Positions 1 through 10,061 of a DNA stretch of 64,000 nucleotides are shown one piece after another. The stretch is from positions 310,001-374,000 of the forward strand of contig NZ_VZDO01000002.1 in assembly GCF_008802405.1 (NCBI RefSeq), read 5' to 3'. How positions within the stretch are numbered: position 1 is the first letter of the stretch; every line of letters begins with the position of its first letter. Both the position numbers and the translations under genes were made by a program. Under the pieces are notes generated by a model that was not told the origin of the DNA, ran no database searches, and worked only from the letters and a program-made list of their open reading frames with translations. Origin of the DNA: Plantimonas leprariae (lineage in GTDB: Bacteria > Pseudomonadota > Alphaproteobacteria > Rhizobiales > Rhizobiaceae).

Positions 1-1147
1 CCTCGCTCCACTCGTTCCGCATCTCGCGCGGCTCCGCGACGTAACGGTTGAAGAGGTCGGCAACGATCGCCTCCGCCTTCCGGCTCATCTCCATCAGCCG
101 GTCAGTGCGATAGACCCGCGCGAACAGGAAGCGCTTGGTCTCAGCCTCCATCGCCCGCATCGCCGGCGAGAAGGCGACCATCGTCTGCCCTGCCCCACGG
201 ACCGCATCGGCGTGGCCGGGTCGCAGCTCGGCGATGTTGGCGAGCGTCGTCGCGATCACGTCCTCCACCATGCGCGTGATATGGCGACGCATGACCTCGT
301 GGATCAGCCGCGAGCGTTCGAGGTTCGGATAAAGCCCTTCGACCTCGCGCAGGATGTCGCCGGCGAGCGCGAGGCCGCGCAGGTCGTCCACCTCGATCAT
401 CCCGGCGCGCAGCGCATCGTCCATGTCGTGGGTGTTGTAGGCGATGTCGTCGGAGATCGCGGCGGCCTGCGCTTCGAGGCTGGCGAAGCGGTCGAGATCG
501 AGTGGATAAAGGCGGTCGAAGTCGAGCACCGGCCGCGGCACTTCCGGGCAGGTGGCGTGCGGCCCGGCAAGCGGCCCGTTGTGCTTCACCAGCCCTTCCA
601 GCGTTTCCCAGGCGAGGTTCAGGCCGTCGAACTCGGCGTAGCGCTGTTCCAGCGCGGTGACGACGCGAAGCGCCTGCGCATTGTGGTCGAAGCCGCCGAA
701 GCCCCGCATTTTCGCATCGAGCGCCCGCTCACCCGCATGACCGAACGGCGTGTGGCCGAAGTCGTGGACGAGCGCCACCGCCTCGGTCAGGTCCTCGTCC
801 AGCCGAAAGGCGCGCGCGAAGGCCCGGGCGATCTGCGACACCTCAATCGTGTGCGTAAGACGCGTGCGATAGTGGTCGCTCTCGTCGTGCGCTAGGAACA
901 CCTGCGTCTTGTGCTTCAGGCGACGGAAAGCGGCCGAGTGGACGATCCGGTCGCGGTCGCGCTGGAACGGCGTCCGGGTCGCGCTCGGCGGCTCTGGAAA
1001 CAGCCGGCCGCGGCTGTCGGCCGGATGGACGGCGTAGGGCGCCCGCTCGCCGCCGCCGAAGCCGATCGCGTATCCGGATGCGTCCGCGCCTGCCAAACTC
1101 GTTCCTCGCTGGAGAGCCGCGTCGCGATTGACGGGTATTTCGGCCAT
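1..1147 (-). CDS. dgt: Deoxyguanosinetriphosphate triphosphohydrolase-like protein (3' end outside window)
   Basis: HD-superfamily dNTP triphosphohydrolase, which hydrolyses dNTPs to nucleoside plus triphosphate. The reading frame is open to base 1, so only the last few tens of residues are missing (about 382 codons seen; family length about 400). Metal-binding residues are visible: H99 in [11 protein letters not shown]128-D129 in [14 protein letters not shown] and a later FDHNAQ. The ATG at 1147 is the first good start. It lies back-to-back with erpA, leaving a 73-bp divergent promoter region. Family assignment is firm; substrate preference is not known from sequence. Confidence 0.93.
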   Translation of the reverse strand, partial: MAEIPVNRDAALQRGTSLAGADASGYAIGFGGGERAPYAVHPADSRGRLFPEPPSATRTPFQRDRDRIVHSAAFRRLKHKTQVFLAHDESDHYRTRLTHTIEVSQIARAFARAFRLDEDLTEAVALVHDFGHTPFGHAGERALDAKMRGFGGFDHNAQALRVVTALEQRYAEFDGLNLAWETLEGLVKHNGPLAGPHATCPEVPRPVLDFDRLYPLDLDRFASLEAQAAAISDDIAYNTHDMDDALRAGMIEVDDLRGLALAGDILREVEGLYPNLERSRLIHEVMRRHITRMVEDVIATTLANIAELRPGHADAVRGAGQTMVAFSPAMRAMEAETKRFLFARVYRTDRLMEMSRKAEAIVADLFNRYVAEPREMRNEWSE

Positions 1148-1220
1148 GCATACTTAAGGCGAAGCAAGCGCCAAAGGAGAGGACGGCACCGGCGAACCCG
1201 ATGCCGCACCGTCGACTCGC

Positions 1221-1559
1221 ATGAGCGAATCCACCCCGATCACCGTATCCGACAGCGCCGCCCGGCGCATCGCCACCATCGTCGCCAAAGGCGGCGGGGA
1301 CGGAGACGCCCTCCGCGTCTCCGTCGAGGGCGGCGGCTGCTCCGGCTTCTCCTACAAGTACGATCTGACCGCGGCGCGCGAGCCCGACGACCTCGTCATC
1401 GAGAAGGACGGTGCGACCGTGCTCATCGACCCGATGTCGCTGCCCTACATGGAAGGCGCGGTGATCGACTTCGTCGACGACCTGATGGGTCAGTCCTTCC
1501 AGATCCGGAACCCGAACGCCGTCGCGTCCTGCGGCTGCGGCACCAGCTTCTCGATCTAG
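1221..1559 (+). CDS. erpA: Iron-sulfur cluster insertion protein ErpA (HesB/IscA family)
   Basis: A-type Fe-S carrier of 112 aa, the usual family size. It delivers clusters to apo-proteins in the cytoplasm. The three ligand cysteines are in place: C40 in GGGCSGFSY and C104/C106 in the C-terminal CGCGTSF motif. It is divergent from dgt and followed 17 bp later by xthA on the same strand, so the two may be co-transcribed. ErpA is preferred over IscA because no isc/suf genes are nearby, but the two are hard to separate by sequence alone. Confidence 0.9.
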   Translation: MSESTPITVSDSAARRIATIVAKGGGDGDALRVSVEGGGCSGFSYKYDLTAAREPDDLVIEKDGATVLIDPMSLPYMEGAVIDFVDDLMGQSFQIRNPNAVASCGCGTSFSI

Positions 1560-1576
1560 CCGCCGTCCGTCCGCGC

Positions 1577-2362
1577 GTGCTCGTCGCCACCTGGAACCTC
1601 GCCGGCGTCAAGGCACGCCTCGAAACGCTGCTCGCCTGGTTGGAGGAACGGCAGCCGGACATCGTTGGCCTGCAGGAAACGAAGTCGGTCGACGAGGCTT
1701 TCCCGCGCGCCGCGGTGGAGAAGCTCGGCTATCACGTCGAACTGCACGGGCAGAAGGGTTTCAACGGCGTCGCCCTCCTGTCGAAGACGCCGCCGAAATC
1801 CGTCTCGCGCGGCCTGCCCGGCGACACGACCGACGAGCAGGCGCGATACATCGAAGGTGTCTGGGACGTCGGTGGAAGCACCCTGCGCTTCGTCTCGCTC
1901 TATCTGCCGAACGGCAATCCGATCGGCACCGAGAAGTTCGACTACAAGCTCCGCTGGATGGCGCGCCTCGAAAGGCATGCCCGCAAGCTTTTGGCGGCTG
2001 AGGTGCCGTTCGTGCTGGCGGGCGACTACAACGTCCTGCCGGAAGCGCAGGACGCGAAGCGGCCGGACGTGATGCTCGGTGACGCGCTGTTCCAGCCGGA
2101 AAGCCGCGCCGCCTGGCGTCGGCTCGTCACGCTGGGCCTGACGGACGCCGTTCGCGCAGCGACGGCCGCGCCGGAGGTCTACACGTTCTGGGACTATCAG
2201 GACGGCGCGTGGCGGAAGAACAACGGCCTTCGCATCGACCACATGCTGTTGTCGCCGGAAGCGGCGACGCTGTTCGATTCGGCCGCGATCGATGCCCATG
2301 TCCGCGGCTGGGAGAAGCCCTCCGACCACGTACCGGTCGTGGTCGAACTCGGCTTCAGATAG
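1577..2362 (+). CDS. xthA: Exodeoxyribonuclease III (AP endonuclease)
   Basis: Endonuclease/exonuclease/phosphatase-family DNA repair enzyme of 261 aa (E. coli XthA 268). Catalytic residues are visible: N7 in ATWNLAGVK, E34 in LQETK, D150-N152 in AGDYNVLP, and the terminal SDHVPVV with the active Asp-His. A GTG at 1577 directly precedes the conserved LVATWN strand. The frame is open further upstream across erpA, but that extension is an out-of-frame shadow of erpA. It acts in base-excision repair by cutting at abasic sites. Confidence 0.92.
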   Translation: MLVATWNLAGVKARLETLLAWLEERQPDIVGLQETKSVDEAFPRAAVEKLGYHVELHGQKGFNGVALLSKTPPKSVSRGLPGDTTDEQARYIEGVWDVGGSTLRFVSLYLPNGNPIGTEKFDYKLRWMARLERHARKLLAAEVPFVLAGDYNVLPEAQDAKRPDVMLGDALFQPESRAAWRRLVTLGLTDAVRAATAAPEVYTFWDYQDGAWRKNNGLRIDHMLLSPEAATLFDSAAIDAHVRGWEKPSDHVPVVVELGFR

Positions 2363-2365
2363 CGG

Positions 2366-3292
2366 TCAGTTCCGTGCGATCGGCACGGCCTGCGACGCGA
2401 CGAGCGCGAGCGCCGTCCGCCGATCGCCCTCGGAAGCCAGCGAGAACGCCTCCTCCTGCATCGGCCGGATCCATTCCCGATCGGACGCCGGCGCCTTGCG
2501 CAGCGCCATGGTCAGGAGCGCCAGCCCGCGCGCCGGCTCGGGGTCGATGGCGATCTGCTCCCCGTCGAACAGGAGATGGCCGAGCAGCGCCTGCGCCTGG
2601 ACGTTGCCCTTCTCGGCGGCGAGGTTCAGCCAGCGCGCCGCCTGCCGCGGGTTGGCGCGACCGCCCTCGCCCGTCAGCAGCATCCGCCCGAGCTGGAATT
2701 GCGCCTGCGCGCTGCCGAAGACCGAAGCGGCATGGAAATAGAGCTGGCGCGCCTGCGGAAGGTCGATCCGCACGGGCGTGTCGGGAATGCCGGTGCGCAT
2801 GTAGTCGGCAAGCGCCGTCACCGAGCTCGCGACGTAGGCCGCGTTCGGCGAGGTCGACGTGTCGTCCTGATCGTCGGCGACGATGTCCTGGAAGATCTTG
2901 AAGGCCTCGTAGTCGTCCTTCGGCACGCCGTCGCCGTCGGCATACATGCGCCCGAGCTTCCAGCGCGCCCCGGGATGGCCCTTTTCGGCCGCGTAGCGCA
3001 GCGCCTCGGCAGCCTCGGTCTTCTCCCCCCGCTTGTAGGCGTTGAAGCCGAGATTGAAGAGGTCGGACGGAGCCGAATCCGGCGACAGCATGCTGTTCGG
3101 ATCGAGCGCCAGCGCTTCGTCTGCCGCGCCGCCGAAGAACACCGCGATTGCCAATGCAGCGACCGTCGCCAGCGACTTCAGGCGACCGCGCGATGCCGGC
3201 GCCGGGAGCAGCGTTTGCGCCCCTTCGTAAGATGCGTCGCCGCGCCCGGCATGAGCCGGACCCGCGCGAAAGAAGACTGATGAATCAGCCAT
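2366..3292 (-). CDS. exoR: ExoR-like Sel1-repeat periplasmic regulator
   Basis: 308-aa protein with a signal peptide (hydrophobic stretch ending AADEALA before LDPNSM) and tandem Sel1/TPR repeats such as AEKGHPGARWKLGRMYADG and QAQFQLGRMLLTGEGG. In rhizobia ExoR is a periplasmic inhibitor of the ExoS/ChvI two-component system, which controls exopolysaccharide and host-interaction genes. The repeat pattern and NLGFNAYKRGEKTEAAEALRY-type N-terminus match that family. ATG 3292 has GAGGGG just upstream. The N-terminus is about 40 residues longer than classical ExoR (about 268 aa), so the true start may be internal. It is convergent with xthA. Confidence 0.82.
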   Translation of the reverse strand: MADSSVFFRAGPAHAGRGDASYEGAQTLLPAPASRGRLKSLATVAALAIAVFFGGAADEALALDPNSMLSPDSAPSDLFNLGFNAYKRGEKTEAAEALRYAAEKGHPGARWKLGRMYADGDGVPKDDYEAFKIFQDIVADDQDDTSTSPNAAYVASSVTALADYMRTGIPDTPVRIDLPQARQLYFHAASVFGSAQAQFQLGRMLLTGEGGRANPRQAARWLNLAAEKGNVQAQALLGHLLFDGEQIAIDPEPARGLALLTMALRKAPASDREWIRPMQEEAFSLASEGDRRTALALVASQAVPIARN

Positions 3293-3677
3293 GGACCCCT
3301 CAAGCACGCCGGGCCGCCGACGCCCCCGCATCGGCGAGTTCGCGACCCTGCAAGCGCCCTCAGAGGTGGTGGCTCTTTATGGCGGCACGGGGGCACGATG
3401 CCCGTCCGCCAAGTGTAGTCGATGCGGTGTTGCAATAGTGTTGCCGCAAGTCCACAAACCGAATCACTCGTAGGAGCGCGGCGGTCGTGTCGCCGCCCGC
3501 ACGGCGATCCGTCACCTCGCCACGCCGAATGCGTAGGTGAAGCGGTTCGCTAAGGCTTCAATCTACCAACGCAACGAAAATGCAGCTGTTGAGCGCCGCA
3601 GGCAAAACAATGGTCTGCGGCGACAACTTCGTGCTTCGTATGAACTCTGTTGCCTGCTTATTTCTTCCGAAAAAGCC
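3293..3677. other. Intergenic region between exoR and valS
   Basis: About 385 bp with no convincing gene on either strand. It should hold the exoR promoter and the 3' end of the valS transcript. GCCTC (3675-3679) and GAGGC (3693-3697) can pair across the valS stop. On the minus strand this is followed by five U residues (A5 at 3670-3674), a weak intrinsic-terminator-like structure for valS. Confidence 0.5.
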
Positions 3678-6419
3678 TCAGCGCATCTCCGCGAGGCAAG
3701 CGCGAGCGGCGAGCAGCTTCTCGTGCTCGGCGCGGTAGTTCGCGACCTTCTCCCGCTCCTCCGCCACCACTTCCGGCGGGGCGCTGGCGACGAAGCGCTC
3801 GTTGGCAAGCTTGCGTTCGCCGCGCTCGACTTCCGACTCGCATTTCGCGATCGCCTTGTTCAGGCGCTGCTGCTCCGCCGCGATGTCGATGACGCCTTCG
3901 AGCGGCAGCGCGAAGGTATGCGAACCGACGACAATCTGCGCCGAGGCGCGCGGCGCATGATCGGCGTGCCGGATGGCGGAGAAGCGGGCGAGCCGGCGCA
4001 GCGACGCTTCCTGCGAGCGCAGCCTGGCCGCCGTCGCGTCGTCGGCCTGCACGGCGACGAGTTCGGTTTCCGCGCCCGGCGGCACGTTCATCTCGGTCCG
4101 GATCGAGCGGACCTGCGACACGATATCGACCAGCCAGTTCACGTCCGCCGCGGCCGCCGCGTCGTCGAAATCGAATTCTGGCCAGGCCGCGTGGCAAAGC
4201 AACGTCTCGCGCTTGCCGCCTTCCGGCGCCGTCACCGCCCAGAGTTCCTCGGTCAGGAACGGCATGAACGGGTGGAGCAGCGCCAGCATCCGGTCGATCG
4301 CGAAGCCGGTGACGAGTCGCGTCTCGGCCTTCGCTGCCTCGTCGTCCCCGCCATGGATCGGCTTGGTCAGCTCGACATACCAGTCGCAGAACGTGTTCCA
4401 GACGAAGCGGTAGATCGCGCCGGAGGCATCGTTGAAGCGGAACGCCGCCAGCGCCGCGTCGACCTCGCGAATCGCGCGCGAGAGTTCCGTCAGCAGCCAG
4501 CGGTTCTGCGGCAGCGACACCGCAGACGGATCGAGCGTCTCGCCGTGGCGCGCGCCGTTGATCCCAGCGAAGCGAACCGCGTTCCAGAGCTTCGTGCCGA
4601 AGTTGCGGTAGCCGGCGATCCGCGACGGGTCGAGCTTCACGTCGCGCCCGGGCGTCGCCAGGATCGCCAGGGTGAAGCGCAGCGCGTCCGCGCCGTACTC
4701 GTCGATCAGGCTCAGCGGGTCGACGACGTTGCCCTTCGACTTCGACATCTTCGCGCCGTGCTTGTCGCGCACGAGCGCATGGACGTAGACGGTGGCGAAC
4801 GGCTCCTCCTTCATACAGAAGAGGCCCATCATCATCATCCGGGCGACCCAGAACGGGATGATGTCGAAGCCGGTGACGAGCACGCTGGTCGGATAGTAGG
4901 TCGAAAGCTCCGGCGTTTCGTCCGGCCATCCGAGCGTCGAGAACGGCCAGAGCGCCGACGAGAACCACGTGTCCAGCACGTCCTCGTCGCGGCGGATGAA
5001 GCCTTCGCGCTCGGCCGGATCCTCCGCCATGCGCCGCGCCGCCGCATCGTCGATCGTGCCGTTCCCGACATAATGCGCCAACGCCTCGGCGACGGCCTGC
5101 TCCTCGCTTTCGGCGACGAAGATGCTGCCGTCCGGCCCATACCAGGCCGGGATCTGGTGCCCCCACCAGAGCTGGCGCGAGATGCACCACGGTCGGATGT
5201 TTTCCATCCAATCGAAGTAGGTCTTCTCCCAGTTGCGCGGCACGAACGTCGTGCGGTCCTCGCGGACGCTCGTGATCGCCGGCTTCGCCAGCGTCTCGGC
5301 GTCGACCCACCATTGATCGGTCAGCATCGGTTCGATGACGACGCCCGAGCGGTCGCCGAACGGCTGGGCGATCACCTTCTCCTCGATGCCGCGCAGCAGC
5401 CCTTCGGCCTCGATCTCGCGCACGATCATCTCGCGCGCCGCGTAGCGGTCTTGGCCGTGATAGCGTTCGGGCACGTTGTTCTCGGGCGTCGCGATCATCT
5501 GCGCCTCCTCGTCCATCAGGACGATCAGCGGGATGTCGTGACGACGCGCGACTTCGAAGTCGTTGAAATCGTGCGCACCGGTGATCTTCACCGCGCCGGT
5601 GCCGAATTCGGGATCGGGATACTCGTCCGCGATGATCGGGATATGCCGCTCGACGATCGGCAGGCGCACCATCTTGCCGACGAGATTGCGGTAGCGCTCG
5701 TCGGACGGGTGCACCGCGACCGCGCCGTCGCCGAGCATGGTCTCGGGCCGGGTCGTCGAGATGACGATCTCGGAGATGCCGTCCACGGGTCCGTCGACCA
5801 ACGGATAGGCAAAGCTCCACATCTTCCCGTCGACCTCGCGCTGCTCGACCTCAAGATCGGAGATCGCGCTCTGGAACACCGGATCCCAGTTGACGAGCCG
5901 CTTATCCTTGTAGATGAGCTTTTGCCGATAAAGGTCCACAAAGACTTTGCGAACGGCTTTCGAAAGACCATCGTCCATCGTGAAGCGCTCGCGCGACCAG
6001 TCGCAGGACGCGCCCAGCCGGCGAAGCTGGGCGAGGATCATGCCGCCCGACTCGTCCTTCCACTTCCAGATGCGCTCGACGAAGGCCTCGCGGCCCATAG
6101 AGCGGCGGTTTGGCTCCTGCCGCTCCATGAGCTGACGCTCGACAACCATCTGCGTCGCGATGCCGGCATGGTCCATGCCCGGCTGCCAGAGGACGTTGCG
6201 GCCGAGCATGCGCTGGTGCCGAGCCAGGATGTCCTGCAGCGTGTTGTTGAGCGCGTGCCCGATATGCAGCGACCCGGTGACGTTCGGCGGCGGGATCACG
6301 ATGGAGAAGGGCTCGGCGCCTTCCCGCGCGCCGGCGCCGGCTCGGAAGGCGTCCGCTTTCTCCCAAAGGTCGGCGATGCGCGGCTCGATGGCCGCCGCGT
6401 CGTAGGTCTTCTCGATCAT
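3678..6419 (-). CDS. valS: Valyl-tRNA synthetase
   Basis: Class I aminoacyl-tRNA synthetase of 913 aa that charges tRNA-Val. Visible signatures are the HIGH motif (H52-I-G-H55 in PPPNVTGSLHIGHALN), the editing-domain region, KMSKSKGNVVDP around residue 555, and a C-terminal coiled-coil arm with many Glu/Lys/Arg. It is complete and the start is unambiguous (MIEKTYDAAAIEPRIADLWE). It sits downstream of the popZ-like gene on the same strand. The long open frames on the opposite strand here are antisense shadows of high-GC coding sequence. Confidence 0.97.
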   Translation of the reverse strand: MIEKTYDAAAIEPRIADLWEKADAFRAGAGAREGAEPFSIVIPPPNVTGSLHIGHALNNTLQDILARHQRMLGRNVLWQPGMDHAGIATQMVVERQLMERQEPNRRSMGREAFVERIWKWKDESGGMILAQLRRLGASCDWSRERFTMDDGLSKAVRKVFVDLYRQKLIYKDKRLVNWDPVFQSAISDLEVEQREVDGKMWSFAYPLVDGPVDGISEIVISTTRPETMLGDGAVAVHPSDERYRNLVGKMVRLPIVERHIPIIADEYPDPEFGTGAVKITGAHDFNDFEVARRHDIPLIVLMDEEAQMIATPENNVPERYHGQDRYAAREMIVREIEAEGLLRGIEEKVIAQPFGDRSGVVIEPMLTDQWWVDAETLAKPAITSVREDRTTFVPRNWEKTYFDWMENIRPWCISRQLWWGHQIPAWYGPDGSIFVAESEEQAVAEALAHYVGNGTIDDAAARRMAEDPAEREGFIRRDEDVLDTWFSSALWPFSTLGWPDETPELSTYYPTSVLVTGFDIIPFWVARMMMMGLFCMKEEPFATVYVHALVRDKHGAKMSKSKGNVVDPLSLIDEYGADALRFTLAILATPGRDVKLDPSRIAGYRNFGTKLWNAVRFAGINGARHGETLDPSAVSLPQNRWLLTELSRAIREVDAALAAFRFNDASGAIYRFVWNTFCDWYVELTKPIHGGDDEAAKAETRLVTGFAIDRMLALLHPFMPFLTEELWAVTAPEGGKRETLLCHAAWPEFDFDDAAAAADVNWLVDIVSQVRSIRTEMNVPPGAETELVAVQADDATAARLRSQEASLRRLARFSAIRHADHAPRASAQIVVGSHTFALPLEGVIDIAAEQQRLNKAIAKCESEVERGERKLANERFVASAPPEVVAEEREKVANYRAEHEKLLAARACLAEMR

Positions 6420-6521
6420 ATTGACGTCCGGCTCGGCATGGCCGCGCGCGGGCGAACACGGCGCGGCTTCGATGCGCCGGGTTAAGCCGAACCCTTTCGG
6501 ACTGTCAACGAAAGCACGGCC

Positions 6522-7385
6522 TCAGCGGCGCGGACCGCGCGCGATCCGCTCGATCTCGTCCCGCACGAGACGCTCGACGATGCGCGGCAGGTTGTCGTCC
6601 AGCCATTCCTGCAGCATCGGGCGCATCATCTCGCGCGCCATTTCTTCCATCGAGCGCATCTGCCCGTCGCGGATCGCGCGGGTCAGATCGTCGAACGCGG
6701 CGGCGACCTGATCGCCCGCCTGCGCCGAAAGCAGCGCGGATGCGCCTTCGATCACCGATTCGGGCATCGGCGGCTTCGCCGCCCGGTGAACCGGCTGCGA
6801 GGGATGCTCGGCGTCCGGAATGCGCGGCGAAGCGGCAGGCCACGTCTCCTCGCTCCGAAGCGCCGCCTCGAAGTCGTCGTCGTCGAACTCGAACGAGAAG
6901 TCGCGGGAAGAGATCGCGCGTTCCTCGCCTCCCGCATCCTCTTCGCCATCCGCCCGCACGATGTTTTCGTTTCCGGCCGGCGGCGGCACCGCGTAGCCAT
7001 GCTGCTGCGCGTGCGACGTATCTCCCGAGTGATCGCGGGGAGCCGTGTCTGCTGTGGTCGAGACGCCGTCGTGCAGGTCCGATAGTTCGTCGGACGTCGG
7101 CTCGGTCACGAGTTCTTCGGCGAAGTCGGTCGCTTCGAGATCGCGCAGATCGTCATCCGAGACTTCATCGTCGGGCTCGTCCTTCAAGGACGCGTAGTGG
7201 ATGTCGAAGCGGGGCAGCGGAGCCGGCGTCGCGTCCACCGAGGTTCCGCGCAAGGGGGCATCGGCGACCTTATCGGCAACGGGAGCCTGCTTTCCCGCCG
7301 GCTCGTCGCCGTTCTCGATGATCCGGCGGATCGAGGCGAGGATTTCGTCCATCGAGGGTTCTTTGCGGGAACTGGCGCTGCTCAT
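6522..7385 (-). CDS. popZ: PopZ/DUF2497 family polar organizing protein
   Basis: 287-aa protein with the two hallmarks of the family. The N-terminal helix is EPSMDEILASIRRIIENGD (about residues 9-27). The conserved C-terminal block is PMLQEWLDDNLPRIVERLV-DEI. Between them lies a long acidic, Pro-rich, presumably disordered linker. In Caulobacter PopZ forms polar condensates that tether ParB/centromere and signalling proteins, and rhizobial homologues sit next to valS and tolC as here. ATG 7385 is chosen because it gives the conserved N-terminus. Confidence 0.82.
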   Translation of the reverse strand: MSSASSRKEPSMDEILASIRRIIENGDEPAGKQAPVADKVADAPLRGTSVDATPAPLPRFDIHYASLKDEPDDEVSDDDLRDLEATDFAEELVTEPTSDELSDLHDGVSTTADTAPRDHSGDTSHAQQHGYAVPPPAGNENIVRADGEEDAGGEERAISSRDFSFEFDDDDFEAALRSEETWPAASPRIPDAEHPSQPVHRAAKPPMPESVIEGASALLSAQAGDQVAAAFDDLTRAIRDGQMRSMEEMAREMMRPMLQEWLDDNLPRIVERLVRDEIERIARGPRR

Positions 7386-7529
7386 CTCATTCACCCGATC
7401 GGCGGCCCGGCGATTCGTTTCCGGCCCGGGCATCGCTGGCTCGAAAGCTATTCGGAAAGACACGCTCGTGGGATGTCCGGTTCCGCCGCAACCGCGCTTT
7501 CCCACCGAAAACCGTGCGGTCGAGAAACC

Positions 7530-8990
7530 TTAGCGGCCGTCAGGCGTCCGGCGGCCGCTCCACTTGTTCTTCACGGCCTTGTAGTGCTCGTTGGCGTCGT
7601 AGATCGGCGCCTTGAGCTTCAGCCGATCCGCCGAGAGCCGACCGACCGCCGAGGCGAGCGTGTAGCTCGTCACCACTTCGTCGCGCTGCGCGCCGACGAG
7701 GAGGATCTGCGCGGTGATCACGTCGGCCTGCGCATTAAGGACATCGAGCGTGGTGCGCTGCCCGACGTTCCGCTCCTCGATCACGCCGTTCAGCGCCAGC
7801 CGCGCCGCACGCACCTGCGCGTCGTAACCGGTGACGTTGGCGCGCGCCGCCTCGCGTGCGGCCCAGGCGGTCGTCACCGCCGCGCGCACCTGATCACGCG
7901 TCTGGTCGACCTCGATCTGTCGCTGCCCGAGCGTTTCCTTCGCCTGCCGAACCTGCGAGGCGACGAGACCGCCCTGATAGATCGGGATCGTCAACTGCGC
8001 CGTGACCGTGGCGCTCAACTCGTTGCTGGTCAGGACGTCCGGCGTCCTGCGGACCCCCGGCAGGTCCGAAGGAACGCTCGGCCGGCCTGTGGGGCCGGTG
8101 TTGGTGGAGTCCTGCAGCTGATACTGGTTCTGGACCTGAGCCTGCAGGCTGAGCTGGGGCAGCGCCTGCCCCTCCTGCGACTTCACCTGATAGGCGGCGG
8201 CATCGACCGCGTAGAGCGTCGCGAGGATCGCCGGATGCTCGCGCTGCGAGACGTTCGCCGCCTGCCCGACCGACACCGGGAGAATGCTGCCGCCCAGCGA
8301 CTTGCCGGGCGCGAGATCGCGCGGCGCGTCGCCGATGATCTGGAAGTAGGTGGCTTCGCTGGAAGCGACCTGCGACAGGGCGGAGTTCAGCAGCGCCGTC
8401 GCCAGCGCGCGCTGCGACTCGGCCTGCGCGACGTCGGTCCGGGTCCCCTCGCCCACGTCGAAGCGCGCCTGCGAGGCGCGAACTTGCTCCTCAAGGAACG
8501 CGAGGTTCTGGCGGCGGAGCGTCGCGATCTGCCGATCGCGCAGGACGTTCATATAGGCCGAAACGGTGTCGGTCAGCGTGTTCTGTTCGGTGTTGGCGAG
8601 GTTCTGCTGCGCCGCCTTCACCTGCGCCTCGGCGGAACGGACGTTGTTCGGCGTTTGAAAGCCGTCGAACAACGTCTGGTTCAACTGGATGCCGAAGCCC
8701 GCGGAGTTGGCCCGCGTGTGATCGTCCGCGATGCCATCGCCGCTTGCCGTGTAGGATTGCTGCCCGGTCAGCGTGCCGACGCCCGAAACGAAAGGGCGCA
8801 GCCCCGACTTCGCCTGCGGGACGTTCTCATCGGTGGCGCGAAGCTGCGTCCGCGCGATGTTGAGCGACTGGTTGTTGCGGTAGGCGCGAGCGAGCGCGCC
8901 GTTGAGGGTTTCGGCGTCCGCAGCGCTCCAGGTGCCGGCGAGCAAAGTGCCGGCGGCCAGAAGGTGCTTCACCACGAGGTTCAAACGCAA
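7530..8990 (-). CDS. tolC: TolC-family outer membrane efflux/secretion protein
   Basis: About 486 aa. It has a signal peptide (VVKHLLAAGTLLAGTWSAADA) and two OEP repeats rich in long helices with the typical N-E-R-N-V-G-Q-R-T-T-L-D-V-L-N motif near the C-terminus. It forms the outer-membrane channel of type I secretion or RND/ABC efflux. The start is uncertain. The TTG at 8990 has GGAGTAAGG just upstream and gives a compact signal peptide. The frame continues to an ATG at 9074 without a good ribosome-binding site. Confidence 0.88.
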   Translation of the reverse strand: MRLNLVVKHLLAAGTLLAGTWSAADAETLNGALARAYRNNQSLNIARTQLRATDENVPQAKSGLRPFVSGVGTLTGQQSYTASGDGIADDHTRANSAGFGIQLNQTLFDGFQTPNNVRSAEAQVKAAQQNLANTEQNTLTDTVSAYMNVLRDRQIATLRRQNLAFLEEQVRASQARFDVGEGTRTDVAQAESQRALATALLNSALSQVASSEATYFQIIGDAPRDLAPGKSLGGSILPVSVGQAANVSQREHPAILATLYAVDAAAYQVKSQEGQALPQLSLQAQVQNQYQLQDSTNTGPTGRPSVPSDLPGVRRTPDVLTSNELSATVTAQLTIPIYQGGLVASQVRQAKETLGQRQIEVDQTRDQVRAAVTTAWAAREAARANVTGYDAQVRAARLALNGVIEERNVGQRTTLDVLNAQADVITAQILLVGAQRDEVVTSYTLASAVGRLSADRLKLKAPIYDANEHYKAVKNKWSGRRTPDGR

Positions 8991-9181
8991 AGACCTTACT
9001 CCGATCCCCTGTTCGCGAAGCAATCCGGGTCGAGCGCCTGACACTGCCTTGCAGCCATGGCCGGCCCCGCTCACGGCGGCAACCGCCCGCGACAGGCGCA
9101 GAGGTTAGCACCGGAAGCATGACGAATGGTGTGTCTCGGACACAACGCAGCGACGTTTTTGCCGCAGCGGGGATTCAGGCC

Positions 9182-9832
9182 TCAGAAGACGAACTGCGGC
9201 GGGCGGGCGAAGCCCGGCAGAGGCGGGACGCTGCAATTGAAGCCGAACCGGTTGGAAACCGTGCCGCCTTCCTTAAGGTAAAGGCGAGCCGAAGCCGCGT
9301 TTCCATGCCCTTCGACTACCACCATCCGGCCGCCATCGCGCAGTTGCTCGATGAAGGCGGCGGGCAATTCCTCAACGGCGCCCTGGAAGAGGATGCGATC
9401 ATAAGGTGCGGCAGGCGCCCATCCTTGCCCCAGCTTGCCTTGCACCAGTTCGACGTTGCTTCCGGCGTGCGAAGCGAGCGCCGTGCGCGCAAGCTCGGCG
9501 AGCGTCGCCTCTTCTTCCAGCGCGACGACCTTGCCCGCAAGTTGCGACATGATGGCAGCGGCATAACCCGTCCCGCAACCGACATCGAGCACGACGTCGC
9601 CGCGCCCGATCAGCAGGAGTTGAAGCAGGCGCGCGAACGAGGAAGGGGCCATCAGGCGCCGCCCGGCCGGCAGCGGTAGGTCTTTGCCGATATAGGCGAG
9701 CGCCCGCTTGTCCTCCGGCACGAAAGCTTCGCGCGGCACGGTGAGGAAGGCGCGCAGAACGTCCCAGTCCGTGACGTCCTCGGTGCGGATCTGGTTGTCC
9801 ACCATCATCGTGCGGGCGTGCGCGAAGTCCAT
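9182..9832 (-). CDS. pcm: Protein-L-isoaspartate O-methyltransferase family protein
   Basis: 216-aa Rossmann-fold methyltransferase. The SAM-binding glycine-rich loop is DVGCGTGYAAAIM, and the PIMT-type N-terminus (VPREAFVPEDKRALAYIGKD) and substrate-loop GRRLMAPS are recognizable. PIMT repairs isoaspartyl residues by methylation. This alphaproteobacterial subgroup located beside tolC is often annotated as PIMT without proof of activity. It is transcribed towards tolC with a roughly 190-bp gap. Confidence 0.83.
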   Translation of the reverse strand: MDFAHARTMMVDNQIRTEDVTDWDVLRAFLTVPREAFVPEDKRALAYIGKDLPLPAGRRLMAPSSFARLLQLLLIGRGDVVLDVGCGTGYAAAIMSQLAGKVVALEEEATLAELARTALASHAGSNVELVQGKLGQGWAPAAPYDRILFQGAVEELPAAFIEQLRDGGRMVVVEGHGNAASARLYLKEGGTVSNRFGFNCSVPPLPGFARPPQFVF

Positions 9833-10061
9833 GTCCAGGTCCGGTTTTCTCGTTTCCGCCCGTCATAAGCGGGCGCTTTTTGGCGCGCAAGGCAATTGCA
9901 GCGAGCGGCGCCGGAACGGGCGAAGGCAACACGAAACGCCTAAAATTCACCTTACCTGCCATGCAGGCGATGCATAACAGCTGTGCTGCATCTGCTCTTA
10001 TTTTGTGCTGCGCCGCACATTATGTAGGCAACATCAGTTCGCCAGTTGAAAGCAAGGACAA

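Noticed and set aside
911-1576. Upstream extension of xthA through erpA and into dgt
   Set aside because: The extension is Arg-rich shadow; the conserved ExoIII N-terminus begins right at GTG 1577 and erpA occupies the space in another frame.
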